A DNA stretch of 64,000 nt from Polytrichum commune. Lineage: Eukaryota > Streptophyta > Polytrichopsida > Polytrichales > Polytrichaceae. This document shows positions 34,060 to 45,395 of the stretch, piece after piece (the stretch's first letter is position 1; the number at the start of each line of letters is the position of its first letter). The position numbers and the translations under genes are program-made. The notes under the pieces were generated by a model, which had not been told where the DNA came from, did no database searches, and saw only the letters and a program-made list of their open reading frames with translations. The DNA lies in the NCBI GenBank assembly GCA_950295325.1, contig OX485808.1:13270501-13334500 (forward strand), read 5' to 3'.

Positions 34060-34995
34060 CTCGCATCCAGTGTGAGAAATTCCACACTTCAACCTCTTCA
34101 CCACAAACTCAAGTCTGAGCAGAAAGTCTTGCATGAATTTAATTTGCCTGCTGAGGAACAAAACCTAATCTCTCTGCAGACGCCTCTAGTCGTCGAAGGC
34201 AGCCCCACGCTCATCACCTACCTTAACATTCATCAAAGAAACTCCACCTGAGAGAAAATCTAATGCTTCCTACCAACCTGTACTACTTCAAGACCATTTT
34301 TACACTCCGCCTTCTGCGATAACACAACCTGTTGCAATAGTATGAGCTTCTTCCACACTCCAATCTCTTCACCACAACTCAACAAGCAGAGGTAGATTTG
34401 CATACATTTGATTTTTCTTCGGAGCAATCAAAACCTAATCACGCTCATCACCTATCTTAACCTCATCAGACAATCTCCATCTAAGACCAATTCCAATGCT
34501 TCCTACCGCCCCTATACTACTTCAAAGCATTTCAACACTCCACCTTCACCTTGTGCAATAACATCATAACCTCTTGCAATGATATAAACTTCTTCATCAC
34601 TCCAATCTCTCCACCACAAACTCCACAAGCAGAGGTCTTGCATACATTTGATTCCATCTAAGAGCAAATCCAATGCTTGCTACCACTCTTGAATTACTTC
34701 GGGCCATTCCCCTTCAATACCATCATAACCACTTGCAATGACATAAGCTTCTTCCACACTCCAATCTCTTTACCACAAACTCAACAAGCAGAGGTAGACT
34801 CGCGTAGATTTGATTATCCTCCGGAGCCAACAAAACGTAATCACGCTCATCGCCTACCTTAACCTTCATCAGACAAACTCCATCTCACAGCAAATCCAGT
34901 GCTTCCCTACCACTCCTGTACTACTTCGGACCATTTCTCCTCAACAACACCACAACCTCTTGCAATGACGACATAAGCTTCTCCAACACACAGGA
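34060..34995 (-). repeat. Imperfect minisatellite upstream of the RLP44-like gene
   Basis: The word TTCCACACTCCAATCTCT, then ACCACAA and CTCAACAAGCAGAGGT, occurs near 34080, 34350, 34590 and 34750. It is followed by CATACATTTGATT, CACGCTCATCACCTACCTTAAC, CATCAGACAAACTCCATCT, AATGCTTCCTACC and TACTACTTC blocks. Partial units continue to about 34990. Units vary from about 160 to 270 bp by internal deletion. Confidence 0.75.
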
Positions 34996-35689
34996 TAAAC
35001 TCCAAATCTAGCAGCTTCCACCTCGCCCCATTGCGTAACTTACTTCCGTTCCATCAAGTACCTGAATCTCCTAGCAGTAACAAGTCACAGTCCGACATTG
35101 AGCGAATCCGCAAACCTCCAAGAAATGACTCTGCCGTCAACTAGGGAAGAATAGGATTAGACTAGAATCGTCAAGGTTGTTGTTGACGTCGATGTTGGGA
35201 GCATTCCACCAAATTATCGATGATGATGATGATGACCACCTCCTTCTGTTGGTGTTGCGATGATGATAAGCTATTGATGAGCATCGTTGGCCATTTGCAG
35301 AGTGGTCTACTAATAACTTTCAAGTGAGTTGGGTTGGTGGATCCCTACTACTCCGCAGTGCCATTGAAGGTTGAGATGGGATGAGATGAGGAGAGTCGAG
35401 CGTAGGAGAACAGTATCATAGTACTGCTTACATAGAGTAGTCTACTAAAGTTAGTCGTGATGGATGTTTTGTTCTTCGATTTCTTTATGGGTTGTGGGTT
35501 GTGATGCGAGAGAGAGTCTTGGAAGAAGGCTTGACCGGCTAGGCGATGGTGGGTGGGTCAAAGTGCCAGCGGCGAAGCTGCATGGACGCCCATCTAGCCA
35601 GGTTGTTCCTTGGGCCCCACTGGCACCTCCGACTCCGCCTCTTCCTCTTCTTCAATCACATAAGTTACTCATTCACAAGTAAGGTAACT
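34996..35689. other. Intergenic, nothing recognised
   Basis: A short GAT/TGA-rich run at about 35215-35275 and moderately GC-rich sequence at 35540-35650. No gene seen. Confidence 0.4.
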
Positions 35690-36655
35690 TATGTAGGTAA
35701 GGAAGGAAGGAAGGGTGAGTTTCCATGGAGGCCACTCGCCCACTAGATGCTACATAGTAGTGGGTTGGAGGTGTTCTCATGTACATAAAGCACACAGCCG
35801 CCAACCGACCACATTCTAGTGGCCTATTAGACTGTGGAGGGCCGTGGACACGCGCCGCCAAATTTTCATGCGCCCGCTAAAGCATTTTTTTCTTAACCTA
35901 CAGTTGTCGGTCACCGAAGGATTTGAAGATTGATGGTCTACAACTCCACCCTTGATACCCTAGTAGGTGGGTCTGGATGTGAGGAGATCTTAGTAGCTAG
36001 GTGGCATTATGGGTTTATGTGGGTAAGGAAGGGTGAGTTTCCATGAAGGTTGCTCGCCCACTAGATTCTAGATAGTAGTGGGTTGGGGTGTACTCATGTA
36101 CATAAAGCACACAACCGTCAACCGATCACATTTTGGTGGCCTATTAGAGTGTGGAGGGCCGTGGGCACGCGCCGCCAGACTTCAATGCACTCACTAAAGC
36201 CTTTTTTTTTTTTTTACCTACAGTTGTCGCTCATCGAAGGATTTGAAGATCGATGGTCTACAACTCCACCCTTGATACCCTAGTATGTGGGTCTGGATGT
36301 GAGGAGATCGTAGTAGCTAGGTGGCACTATGGGTTTATGTAGGTAAGGAAGGGTGAGTTTCCATGGAGGCCGCTTGCCCACTAGATTCTAGATAGTAGTG
36401 GGGTGGAGGTGTTCTCGTGTACATAAAGCACAAAGTTGCCAACTAACAACATTTTGGTGGCCTATTAGAATGTGGAAGGCCATGGACACGCATCACTAGA
36501 CTTCCATGCACCCACTAAAGCATTCTTTTTTAACCTACAACTGCCAATCACCAAATGATTTGAAGATCGATGGTCTACAACTCCATCCTTGATACGCTAG
36601 AGAAGCAAGCTAGTAGGTGGGCCCGGGGGTGAGGAGATCATAGTAGCTAGTTGGC
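35690..36655 (+). repeat. Tandem array, three units of about 319 bp
   Basis: GGGTGAGTTTCCATG begins at 35713, 36031 and 36351, periods of 318 and 320 bp. Each unit continues CTCGCCCACTAGAT..., GTACATAAAGCACA, GTGGCCTATTAGA, GGACACGCGCCGCC, then TTTGAAGATCGATGGTCTACAACTCCA and GGGTTTATGT. Units are about 85-90% alike by eye. A reversed fragment of the unit start follows at 36710-36760. Confidence 0.9.
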
Positions 36656-36709
36656 ACGTACGAACCCTACCCCATCATATTCCATCTACATTTGGGCAGT
36701 TTGTCCTCA

Positions 36710-36760
36710 TCCACACTAGAATCTAGTGGGCGAGTGGCCTATATGGAAACTCACCCTAAG
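36710..36760 (-). repeat. Inverted fragment of the 319-bp unit
   Basis: Read on the minus strand this gives GGGTGAGTTTCCAT..AGGCCACTCGCCCACTAGATTCTAG, the start of the array unit, in opposite orientation. Confidence 0.8.
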
Positions 36761-38755
36761 TGCCGCCTCTAACTTGCTTACCACAACGTTAACTAGGTAA
36801 GTTAGGGTCCACCCCACACCAACCTAGTTAAGAGAATTATACCATGCCCACATTAGGGCGAGTCGTTGATCTTGGGTAGAAAGAGAAGTCCCTCGTGATA
36901 AGGAAAGTAAATCTCCTTCCGAAATTAACTACTACTAGTAAGTATTTTTCATCCTACTCACAATAACCTCATTGGATGTAACATACTGTAGTTTTGCGAG
37001 TGCATACAAGACAATAACTCCTATCAAGATGGAAACTCTCCCACTAGTGTGACCCAATCTTTGATCTTAGTGTGGCATGATATTAGCTACTTACAAGTTG
37101 GTGAAGATCAGCTAACCAAAATGCTAGCTAGCTAAACCCCTGAGGTGTAGACTCTCACATGGATTATAAAATAATGTGAGTATAAGAAGGGGTACGATTT
37201 GAGGTACTATCGTACATAGTATACATAAGGGAGAGGTATTATTTTTCTCTTGTTTGTAGATTTGAAAAGGCTACTAAGAATATTGGAGTTAAGGTACATG
37301 TACAAAAGGGGGCCCTACTTGGTTTAAAGAGATAATTAACAATAGGTTTGTTGGTTTCATCCACCTCACATTATCATCCATCGTTATCATATGGTCATAG
37401 TCCTCAATGACTACCTTGTCCATTCTTCTTAGGCTTGCATTTGGGAATTAGGTTGTTATGAATTGAGGCTCTTCAAGCGCTCATAGGCTCCCTTAAGATT
37501 TGCTCTCCAAATTATGGCTAAGTTACTATGTTTTTTTGTCCTTGTTTGTTTAATGTTGTTGTTGAGTTATGGGCTATGGACGAAACAATGTTCAATGACT
37601 TTCTCGTTTGAAAGTGAAAGTGGATTCAATAAATAACAAAGGCCTATTTAATTCATGATTTTGAATTTCTACATGTAGTGGAGGCATTATCACATTAAAT
37701 TGAAAAGCTTAGTATAAATACATGAATCCATTCTCTAGCTTGCCATTAGTACGTATATATTTGTTTCTCTCTATAAACTTATTTATAAGGTAGGAGGACA
37801 TATTCCCGAGTAGGTACCTATTCCCAGGACCTATAAGAGTGTTGATTACCGTGATTGTCCTATCAAATTTTGTGTGTGTCAACAATGTGAATGGAATTGG
37901 AGATTATATGGCAATGTGCATGTATAGTATAGAGAATGCATTCACTTGTTTGAGATTAAGAGGCGTGGCTATTGGAATTAGGTGACAATGTCATTTTGAA
38001 AATGGATGAGATGTGCATATAGAGGTGGCTGAAAATTAGAGCCACAGCCACAATTATGGATTGTGGGTATCTCTTCATTCACCACTACATCCTCGGATTT
38101 AGAATGGTGGAGCCTATTATTGACTCTTATGATGTGCATTTTTACTGCAACAAGGTGCTAATGTATAAGTGAACCTTCATAAAGACACCACGACATTTTA
38201 TTTTATTTTAAGTCACAAAGAGTGTATGAGGATTTGCAACAATACGCGAGTCGGTGGAGTAATGAATGAAATTGAAGAATTTTAGTTTTGATTAGAGAAT
38301 AGTGAGGTAATTGTGAAGTAATCATGGAGCAAATAAGCCAATGATTATGGTGCGAAGGAGATTCCATTGCAAGACGCCATGTTGCATGCAACCGATTGTA
38401 TCAGCTTGGTGAAGGGAGAGGTTTTGATGGCAATCCACTAAGCTTCCCAATACCCACATCTACGTATCACCCACGTGCATTGAGCGCAATGTCATCAACA
38501 TTTTGAGTTGCAACTCCGTCAACAGGTTGAGTAATGGTGGAATATGATCCTTCATTCAACACTACAATCCAAACGGGAAGGGTGACGATGGCAGATCCGT
38601 CAACAACAACTCAATGCAAAGACCCATGCATGCGACATCTAAGAGATCTCACACTTTAAATGCAATACCTGCATTTGTGAGCAACAACATGGGCCACAAC
38701 TGTGTGCCAACATTGTTGTGGTTGTTCCACCTACACAACGCAGTGGGTTCACATA
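36761..38755. other. Intergenic, nothing recognised
   Basis: A/T-rich; short frames only. The last few hundred bases may include the 5' part of the jerky-like element that follows, but I see no terminal repeat. Confidence 0.4.
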
Positions 38756-38759
38756 GGAG

Positions 38760-38980
38760 CCATTTGCAAATTGGACGAATGAGGCCTTACCAGTGACCAT
38801 AAAGGCAATCAAAGCCGGCGGGATGATATGCTTCATTGTGCACCACTTCATAATCTCTCCAACCAACCTCACAAATCACGCCTACAGCTTAACACGGTCA
38901 TGGAAGAAAGGGCCGCCAAGAGTTCTCGCACATGTTGAGGAAAAATAATTAGTTGTGTATTTGATGAAGATGCAATTGAT

Positions 38981-39011
<31 letters not shown>

Positions 39012-39960
39012 CTTTGCATTAAGGTTGCTATGATTACACAAAAGAGAGCCGCACCCTTCATTGATGGAATTCTAAGGAATAGCTAAATTAGGCAGTTTAA
39101 AAGGAGACACCATGATTTGAAATTGAAAAATGCATAAGAATTAGACATTGCAAGAGTAAGGGGACTTTGTGCATAAATGTAGCAAATTTTTGCACAAACT
39201 TGCAAGAGATGTTTGAAGGGAACAACTATCCAACAAATCGTGTGTGGAATTGTGACGAATCCAATGCACAAAATGGTAGTAGTGGTGGAGTGTTTGCCTT
39301 GCCAAAGGAGTTTCTAAATATGTCCACACCCTAACACCAAATGAGAGAGAGCATGTCACTATTTTATCATGCATCAATGTTGTTGGTAAAAACATTCCGG
39401 GTTTACATCTTTAAAGGCAAGAAAATGAGAGAGAATTACATACTACATTGTGAGGGTAGAGCTAGCTAACATGGCTACGTAATCAAAAGCTTGGATGACA
39501 AGCATTTATTCTCATATTGGATCTCACATTTCATGAGGGCGTTAGAAAGAAGAAGAGGCCTCTCACCTACAAATCGTCATCTACTCATAGTAGATGGCCA
39601 CAACTTTCATATCACATTAGAGGTTGTGGAGAAGGCTATGAAGGTAGCCTAGATCTTCTCACATTGCCATCTCATACAAACCATCATCTACAACCTTTAG
39701 ATGCGAGTGTTTTTGGGCCTTTCATAAAAACATTCCATTGTTATAGGGATGCTTGGATATTGCATAATAAAGGAACACCAATGTCAAAACAAATAATAGC
39801 TCTGTAGGTATCACCTAGCTTGGCAAAAGCCCTCGTACTAAGAAACTTACAAATTGGTTTTAGAGCATGCGCCATTTTGGCCTTTAAGCTCACACATGGT
39901 ACACAAATACTTTGGTCTGACAATGTCATTTGTTCAAAGGCCAACAAATCCCAATGGATA
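38760..39960 (+). pseudogene. Jerky/pogo-type DDE transposase pseudogene
   Basis: Plus-strand frames show, in order: a pipsqueak-type helix-turn-helix and linker (WTNEAL...KAIKAGG..., KKGPPRVLAHVEE, about 38770-38965); a spacer with a (TC)n tract; NVANFCTNLQEMF; the first catalytic motif NCDES (about 39240); then TPNEREHVT and SKAWMTS (about 39335-39505). Next come LLIVDGHNFH with the second aspartate (about 39575-39610) and LPSHTNHHLQPLDASVFGP with the third (about 39665-39720). YRDAW and an IGFRACAI tail end near 39960. This is the DDE_1 layout of pogo/jerky transposases. Several frameshifts and stops break it. It belongs to a different branch from the pogo element at 41-43.8 kb, which has a Tigger-type finger and opposite orientation. 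Confidence 0.78.
38983..39011 (+). repeat. (TC)n microsatellite
   Basis: About 14 TC units, inside the decayed jerky-type transposase between the DNA-binding and catalytic parts. Confidence 0.95.
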
Positions 39961-40782
39961 TGAGTTGGAACCAAAATACGATAATGAGGAGTAGGGCTCC
40001 CAAAGGATGCAAGAGATACATGGATATATGATCCCCAAGACTTAGCCCGAGTGGCAACAATACTTCATACCTCCAACAACCACAATCGAGGGAGACGAAG
40101 ATCATGCATGTCTTTTGGCATAGGAATGCTAGCTTATCAACTTCACATCACCAACCACCCAATTTTCCTATCTTGATTTGAGAATGGTAGTTGTTTTTTT
40201 TAGTCGTTGTTTGCATGCTTGAGTAATTGCCAACGCACATGATAAGTTGTGTAGTTCCTTTTTTATACAAACTTGTTATCTTTATTCAACCTTAAGCATG
40301 CGATTGAAAGAGTAGGTTATGCTCATAATTAGATGTACAAGATTTGTGCCAATTTTTTTTAAAATAGATGTACAAGCTCATAACAACGACAAGCCAGTCT
40401 ATGTCAACCTACTAGCCCTTACATCATTTTTGCATCAACATTGGATTGTAAATATACGTTGTTTCAATAATATATATATATTTTTGTCTAAACTAAGGTA
40501 GCATTTTGCTGAGTTGCTCCCAATTTTTCAAGCTCTATGGGTACTTGGAAGTGCATGATTCTCTTAAACACTTGTGAATAGGCGTCTCTACCTTATAGGG
40601 GGTTTAATTTCATAGTGACCCACGAACATCATTTAGGTTTTTTTGAAGAGTCCACCCCCTGGGAACTAAACCCATGGTCAAATGCCCGCACATCTAGTTA
40701 GAAGAATTAACTATCAATATGGGTTAGTGAGAATCGCCTTATTAATATGCTAACTAACCAATCGCAAACCATGCCCACAACC
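39961..40782. other. Intergenic, nothing recognised
   Basis: A/T-rich. Probably holds the 3' end of the jerky-type element; no terminal repeat could be paired. Confidence 0.4.
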
Positions 40783-41029
40783 ACTTTCCTCATAATTTTG
40801 GGAGCTCTTATGAATGTCTTATTCATTGTCAAAGTGAGGATTCTCTAGATTAATAAATGATCATATATATAGGTCCCCACAACTATGTTGACTATTATGT
40901 CTAGAATGGTTAACAAGTCTTAGGCATGCAGTCCAATCTCTTTTCAACACATCTCATTATGGTGTCCATTCTTAGATTTGTAGCCAATTATACACCACTC
41001 CAACCAGATACATTCAAGACTCTAAATGT
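40783..41029 (+). repeat. Dispersed repeat family A
   Basis: Same ordered blocks as 23045-23290 (CCACTTTCCTCATAATTTTGGGAGCTC ... CATGCAGTCCAATCTC ... TACACCACTCCAA). It ends where the pogo element begins at 41032. Confidence 0.7.
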
Positions 41030-41031
41030 TA

Positions 41032-43791
41032 CAGGTCAGGAGTAGGAAAAAAATAACATATATAGAATTACAACAAGTAGCACTTATAGAATTCATACCG
41101 ATGATTAATAACATTTATAGAAATAACACTTAAAATTTTCCAAAAATGAAGAACATAATGTTTTATAAAAATAAGAAATAAAAGTACAAATGATAATACA
41201 TAATTCAATTAAACTAATTGAGAGAAATAATCTATATAGTAGTAACTTGACAAGATTCTTCCAACTAAACTAACCGAAAGAAAGAGTCTATAGAAGTTTG
41301 ACAAAAAGCTTCCAAATGATGAGATGAAACTTCGTTTTGGAGTCCTTGAATGCTCCTGATGTGTGATAGGGCATCATTTGGTCTTTGTTCAAAGTATTTC
41401 TTCAAAGGCTCTAGAGAACACTCATCAACACTCAATCCTACAACATATTCTACCACATCAACCATAACCTCATCAACATCAATTTCTTGATGTTCTGAGG
41501 AATACATATCCAAAAACTCCTCATCAATAGGTTCATAGGGGTTGTTTAAATCAAACTCCATCTCATAATTGAGGTATTCATGAGCATTCATCATGTCACC
41601 CACCTCACTATCAGATGACAACAACGTCAATTGATGAAGTAGATTAGCAACTTTGTCAACCTCTACCAAGCGCCTAACTTCCTTTATCTCCCTCTCAATA
41701 GAGATTAAAAGAACACCATGTGCCTCCAACAATTTTGAATTGTCAATGTGGTAACCCCTACACGCCATGCCCGCTCAACCATAACAACAACTTGCTATAT
41801 ATATATATATCAATTGCAAACACTTTGTTTACACTAAAAAAATCTATTTGATATTGAATCACCAACTTTTGGTGTTGTGCCTTGAAAGATGCAATAATGC
41901 ATGCATCCATGGGTTGAAAACGACTTGTAGTGTTCGGAGGTAGAAATTCTAATCATGTGACCCTCAAACGTGAACCTACATTTGGCACTTGATGACAAAA
42001 GAAATTATCTAGGAGAAAAAACACCTTTTCTTTCTATGCCAACACCATCCTCCTCTCAAAATCTAGTATAAACTGCTAAAAATTGACCATGGTCATCCAC
42101 GCCTTCTTGTTAGCGGCCCGCTTAATACCCAAATTCTCCGGATAGCGAATGCTCCTAGACGTAAAGGCCCGTGGCTTCAAATACTGATAAATAATCAGTG
42201 GAAGAAGGCAAATGGTACATGTAACATTCGCAGTGAGCGCCATGGTAATCCGCTCTTTTTGCTTCTTCTTCCCAAATAGTCTCTTTGTAGCCAATGTTCG
42301 ATTTGGCTACAACCTGTAAAAAAGACATGTTTCATCGATGTTAAAAACATCATCGCTATCGTATTCAGATACAATAGCTTTGATCTCTTCCATCCTCCTC
42401 AATACCTCTGCTGAAGTGTCAGCAAGGGCATCTTCACCATGACAAGTGTATGCCTTGATGTTGAACCTCTTCTTGAATTTGGTTACCCACCCATGTGAAA
42501 CTTGAGTTCCTTGTCACTAGGATCTGTAGGTTGCAAAGCATAGAATTGATGTGTTACAGCTACCAACAGATCATCAGATATGATTGCGCCCTTCTCTTGC
42601 ATTGTTGTAAACCAACTGAAAGTAGCTTGCTCCACTTCGGGACAATGCACCTTCCTAATGCGCTTTGAATCAACCAAATGACCCACATCAAAAGTGGTAA
42701 GTGAGTCTTTCTTCTTCAAGACTCTACTTATAGTCATTTGCAAAACTAAAGTATCAAATTTGACATTTGCCCACTCTGTCAATGCCTTCTCACTAATTTT
42801 CACCCCTGAAGCCACCAAACTCTCATAATGGGAAATGATCTCTAGCTTCTCCTTAAAGATGAACTCTCTATCCTTGCCCATTGCAAACCTCCACTAAAAA
42901 CGAAACGCTTAAAATATAAATGGATGGTATAAAATCAATTTTGAGGCCTCGTGAAGAATAAGTGTAGATGTGTGGTGCAAACTAAATGATGAACGCCTTG
43001 TTGTGGTTGTTGTTGCCCATTGCCACGTCCTCCAACTTTAAGATCTAAACCACTGCAGTTACAATCTTTAAAAATCTTGAAAATTTATGTTTACAACATT
43101 ATGGGAAAAATAATAATTAAAAAAAATCAAGCCCCATATCTTATCTTGGTTGTTGATGCGTGGTTGAACAAGAATTGAATTTGCTTACAATTACAAAATT
43201 TACAATTTCTAGGGGAAAAAGGAAAAATAAAGTAAAATTCAGGCTCCATACCCTTGATTGATCCGTAAACCTGTTGACTAACAATCTACTTGCAATTTTT
43301 TGAAAAGAAAAAGAAAAAAAGAAAAGAAAGACAAAAAAATAAGTTTCATACAGTCCATGCGCATGCTTGATTGTTGACCCTAATTGATGCACCTAAAAGA
43401 TGCTATATCAAGTATTGTAAGCCCCAAGTAGAAAAGTAGCACCCAACTCCCAAACCTTCTATGTCTGCCATCTCCTCTCCCAAATTGCTTGAAAGTGCAC
43501 AAGGAGGAAGGATCTCTCAATAAGAGAGAATATTCGACTTATTCGCAAAGAATATGGGATAAATATGATTACATGTTTAAAATGTATGCTCTCATGTATT
43601 ATTCCCTTGATTTTCTCAAAATTAACACTTGTAAAGGTGCAATTAACAAAGAAGGGAGTAGAGCATGTTATAACACTTAACACATAACACTCACTAGTCT
43701 TACCAATTGTGTTTTTCTAGGGGAGTAAAATTTTCTTAACATATATGAAATTATAACGCTTATAGAGGTAACACTTATAGAGTCATGACTG
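41032..43791 (-). mobile_element. Pogo/Tigger (Lemi-like) DNA transposon, about 2.76 kb, decayed
   Basis: The right end reads, on the minus strand, TA then CAGTCATGACTCTATAAGTG, with CTCTATAAG repeated 18 bp further in. CAGT and CTCTATAA are typical of plant pogo-like termini. The left end begins TA-CAGGTCAGGAGT and is more decayed, with ACTTATAGAATT/ATTTATAGAAATAAC subterminal words. TA flanks both ends (41030-41031, 43792-43793). The transposase inside runs on the minus strand from 42881 to 41265. Confidence 0.75.
41265..42881 (-). pseudogene. Pogo/Tigger transposase pseudogene with PIP-box
   Basis: 42881-42483 (132 residues) is the CENP-B/Tc5-type DNA-binding half (FKEKLEIISHYE..., SRVLKKKD). 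A one-base shift near 42490 moves the frame to GWVTKFKKRF. The first catalytic aspartate follows in VFNIDETCLFY (about 42330), then a TAG at 42307-42309. ERITMALTANVTC and ANKKAWMT (42294-42076) come next, then LLDNF with the second aspartate (about 42020) and FQPMDACI with the third (about 41915). The last 167-codon frame (41768-41265) is acidic and ends QTSIDSFF (41277-41300), a perfect PCNA-interacting motif. At least two frameshifts and four stops make it inactive. The product would cut and insert at TA in the nucleus. Confidence 0.87.
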
Positions 43792-43819
43792 TAAAGCACA
43801 TCTACCTTATGCATAAAGT

Positions 43820-44190
43820 ATTTCAAAGAGGGATGAAATCATGTGTTTGATTTTTTTTGAGAATTTTCTGTTAAGAGGTCATTAGTTCATCATGTGTCAG
43901 AGCTTATTTAGAAAGTTGGGTGAAACTTCTTGGATGTCTTCTTGCCATCTCAATAATTCTTTTAAAAACTAATAATAGGGTTTACCCCATGGAACATGTC
44001 ACCCTAAATTCCGGATCACCCTATGCGAGGCTACCCCCCAACTCCAGTATGACAAGCTAGGAAGTTGTTTTTTAATAGTCCGACACCACTATTTGAACAT
44101 GGTAATTTAAGCCTTCAGACTGAGTGGGTGACTTTATGCACATACTCACATTCTAGCCAACTCACCATGAGCTTGATGCCAAACCCTTAT
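43820..44190 (+). repeat. Dispersed repeat family B, copy 1
   Basis: GAGAATTTTCTGTTAAGAGGTC..TTAGTTCATC, GGAAAGTTGGGTG..., GTATGACAAGCTAGGAAGT, TTTAATAGTCC.ACACC and GGGTGACTTTATG match 61770-62110 in order. Decayed, with no ends defined. Confidence 0.65.
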
Positions 44191-45395
44191 GCATAAAATT
44201 ACAAAACATGTGATTAAAAACTGAGGTGTGTGTGCCTTTTGTGGTCACTTGGGTCTTGTTTTATGTGATTAGCTGCACTAGATAGTTATGTTAAAGCATG
44301 TTTACTTATGTCAGTTATTATTTGGAGTTACACGATGCTATTTTAAACTATCAATGTAACTTTCATTATGAAGTTATGTGAGTCCACGTATTGGATTCAA
44401 TTTGTTTTCCCTCCTCTTGTTGTCCATCCTAAGTTACCCTTTTGTGTGATTTGTTGTGGGCCCTCGTTTGGTGTGACTAAGGTACTAACGTGTCCCTACT
44501 AAAAGTGGTCGGTGGCAACTCTACACACCCCGTTCACTAACATTAAATTATTCAAATTGGAACGTGGCCTTTAGAGGTGGACATCATTCCCATTTATATT
44601 CAACGTTGAATTTGGGAAAGGATCCGATATGTATCCCCATTGGGTACAAGAATAATTCCGCACAAAAGAAAATGGGCCCACATAAGTCCCAACACAGACT
44701 GAGTGATACTTGCTATGTCTCACATTTTATGAGCTCTCATGCATGTCTTATACATCATCAAAATGATTATTCGCTTTCTTAAGAATGATCACACAACACT
44801 ACTAGGATTGTGGGTACTATCTCACACTCGCATTTGACACAATGGTCATTTTTACACCAAAGGAGCTTCGTTTCAATTGCAAGTGTGTGTTTTGAACCCA
44901 CCATCTTAGTTACAGAAATATTTGTTTGCTCATGTATGTATACAGTCACTTTGTAAGCTCCTTTTTGTTTGGCCCCGCAATCATGACAAATTCGCAGAGC
45001 CTAAGATAGTAATGAGAACTAAAATCCTAATCAAGACTTTCAAGCATATCAAATATCTTGGAAATTTTCCATTAATTGTATATAAAGCTAGTAAAGGCTA
45101 GAGAGTCTCCAAAGTTTTTTCCACAAAAATTCACATGTGACCTACAAAAATCTGCAAAGTATTTAAAGTAACGAGCCTTTCATAGAAGTTAAATACCTTT
45201 AAAATAGTTATTTTTGACAGGTATGTTTGACAGGTTAAATATCTTGACATAGTTCCAAAAAATTCCAAAGATATGAATACCTATGAAGAGTCTACATAAT
45301 TATTTTGAAAAAAAAAATTCATATGCAACCTACACAAATTTGCAAAGTATACAATAAATTTATGTAGTAACTATGTAGTGACTATGTACAATAAC
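44191..45395. other. Intergenic with a weak family A trace
   Basis: About 44710-44800 (ATTTTATGAGCTCTCATGCATGTC...) weakly resembles family A. The rest is A/T-rich, unrecognised. Confidence 0.4.
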
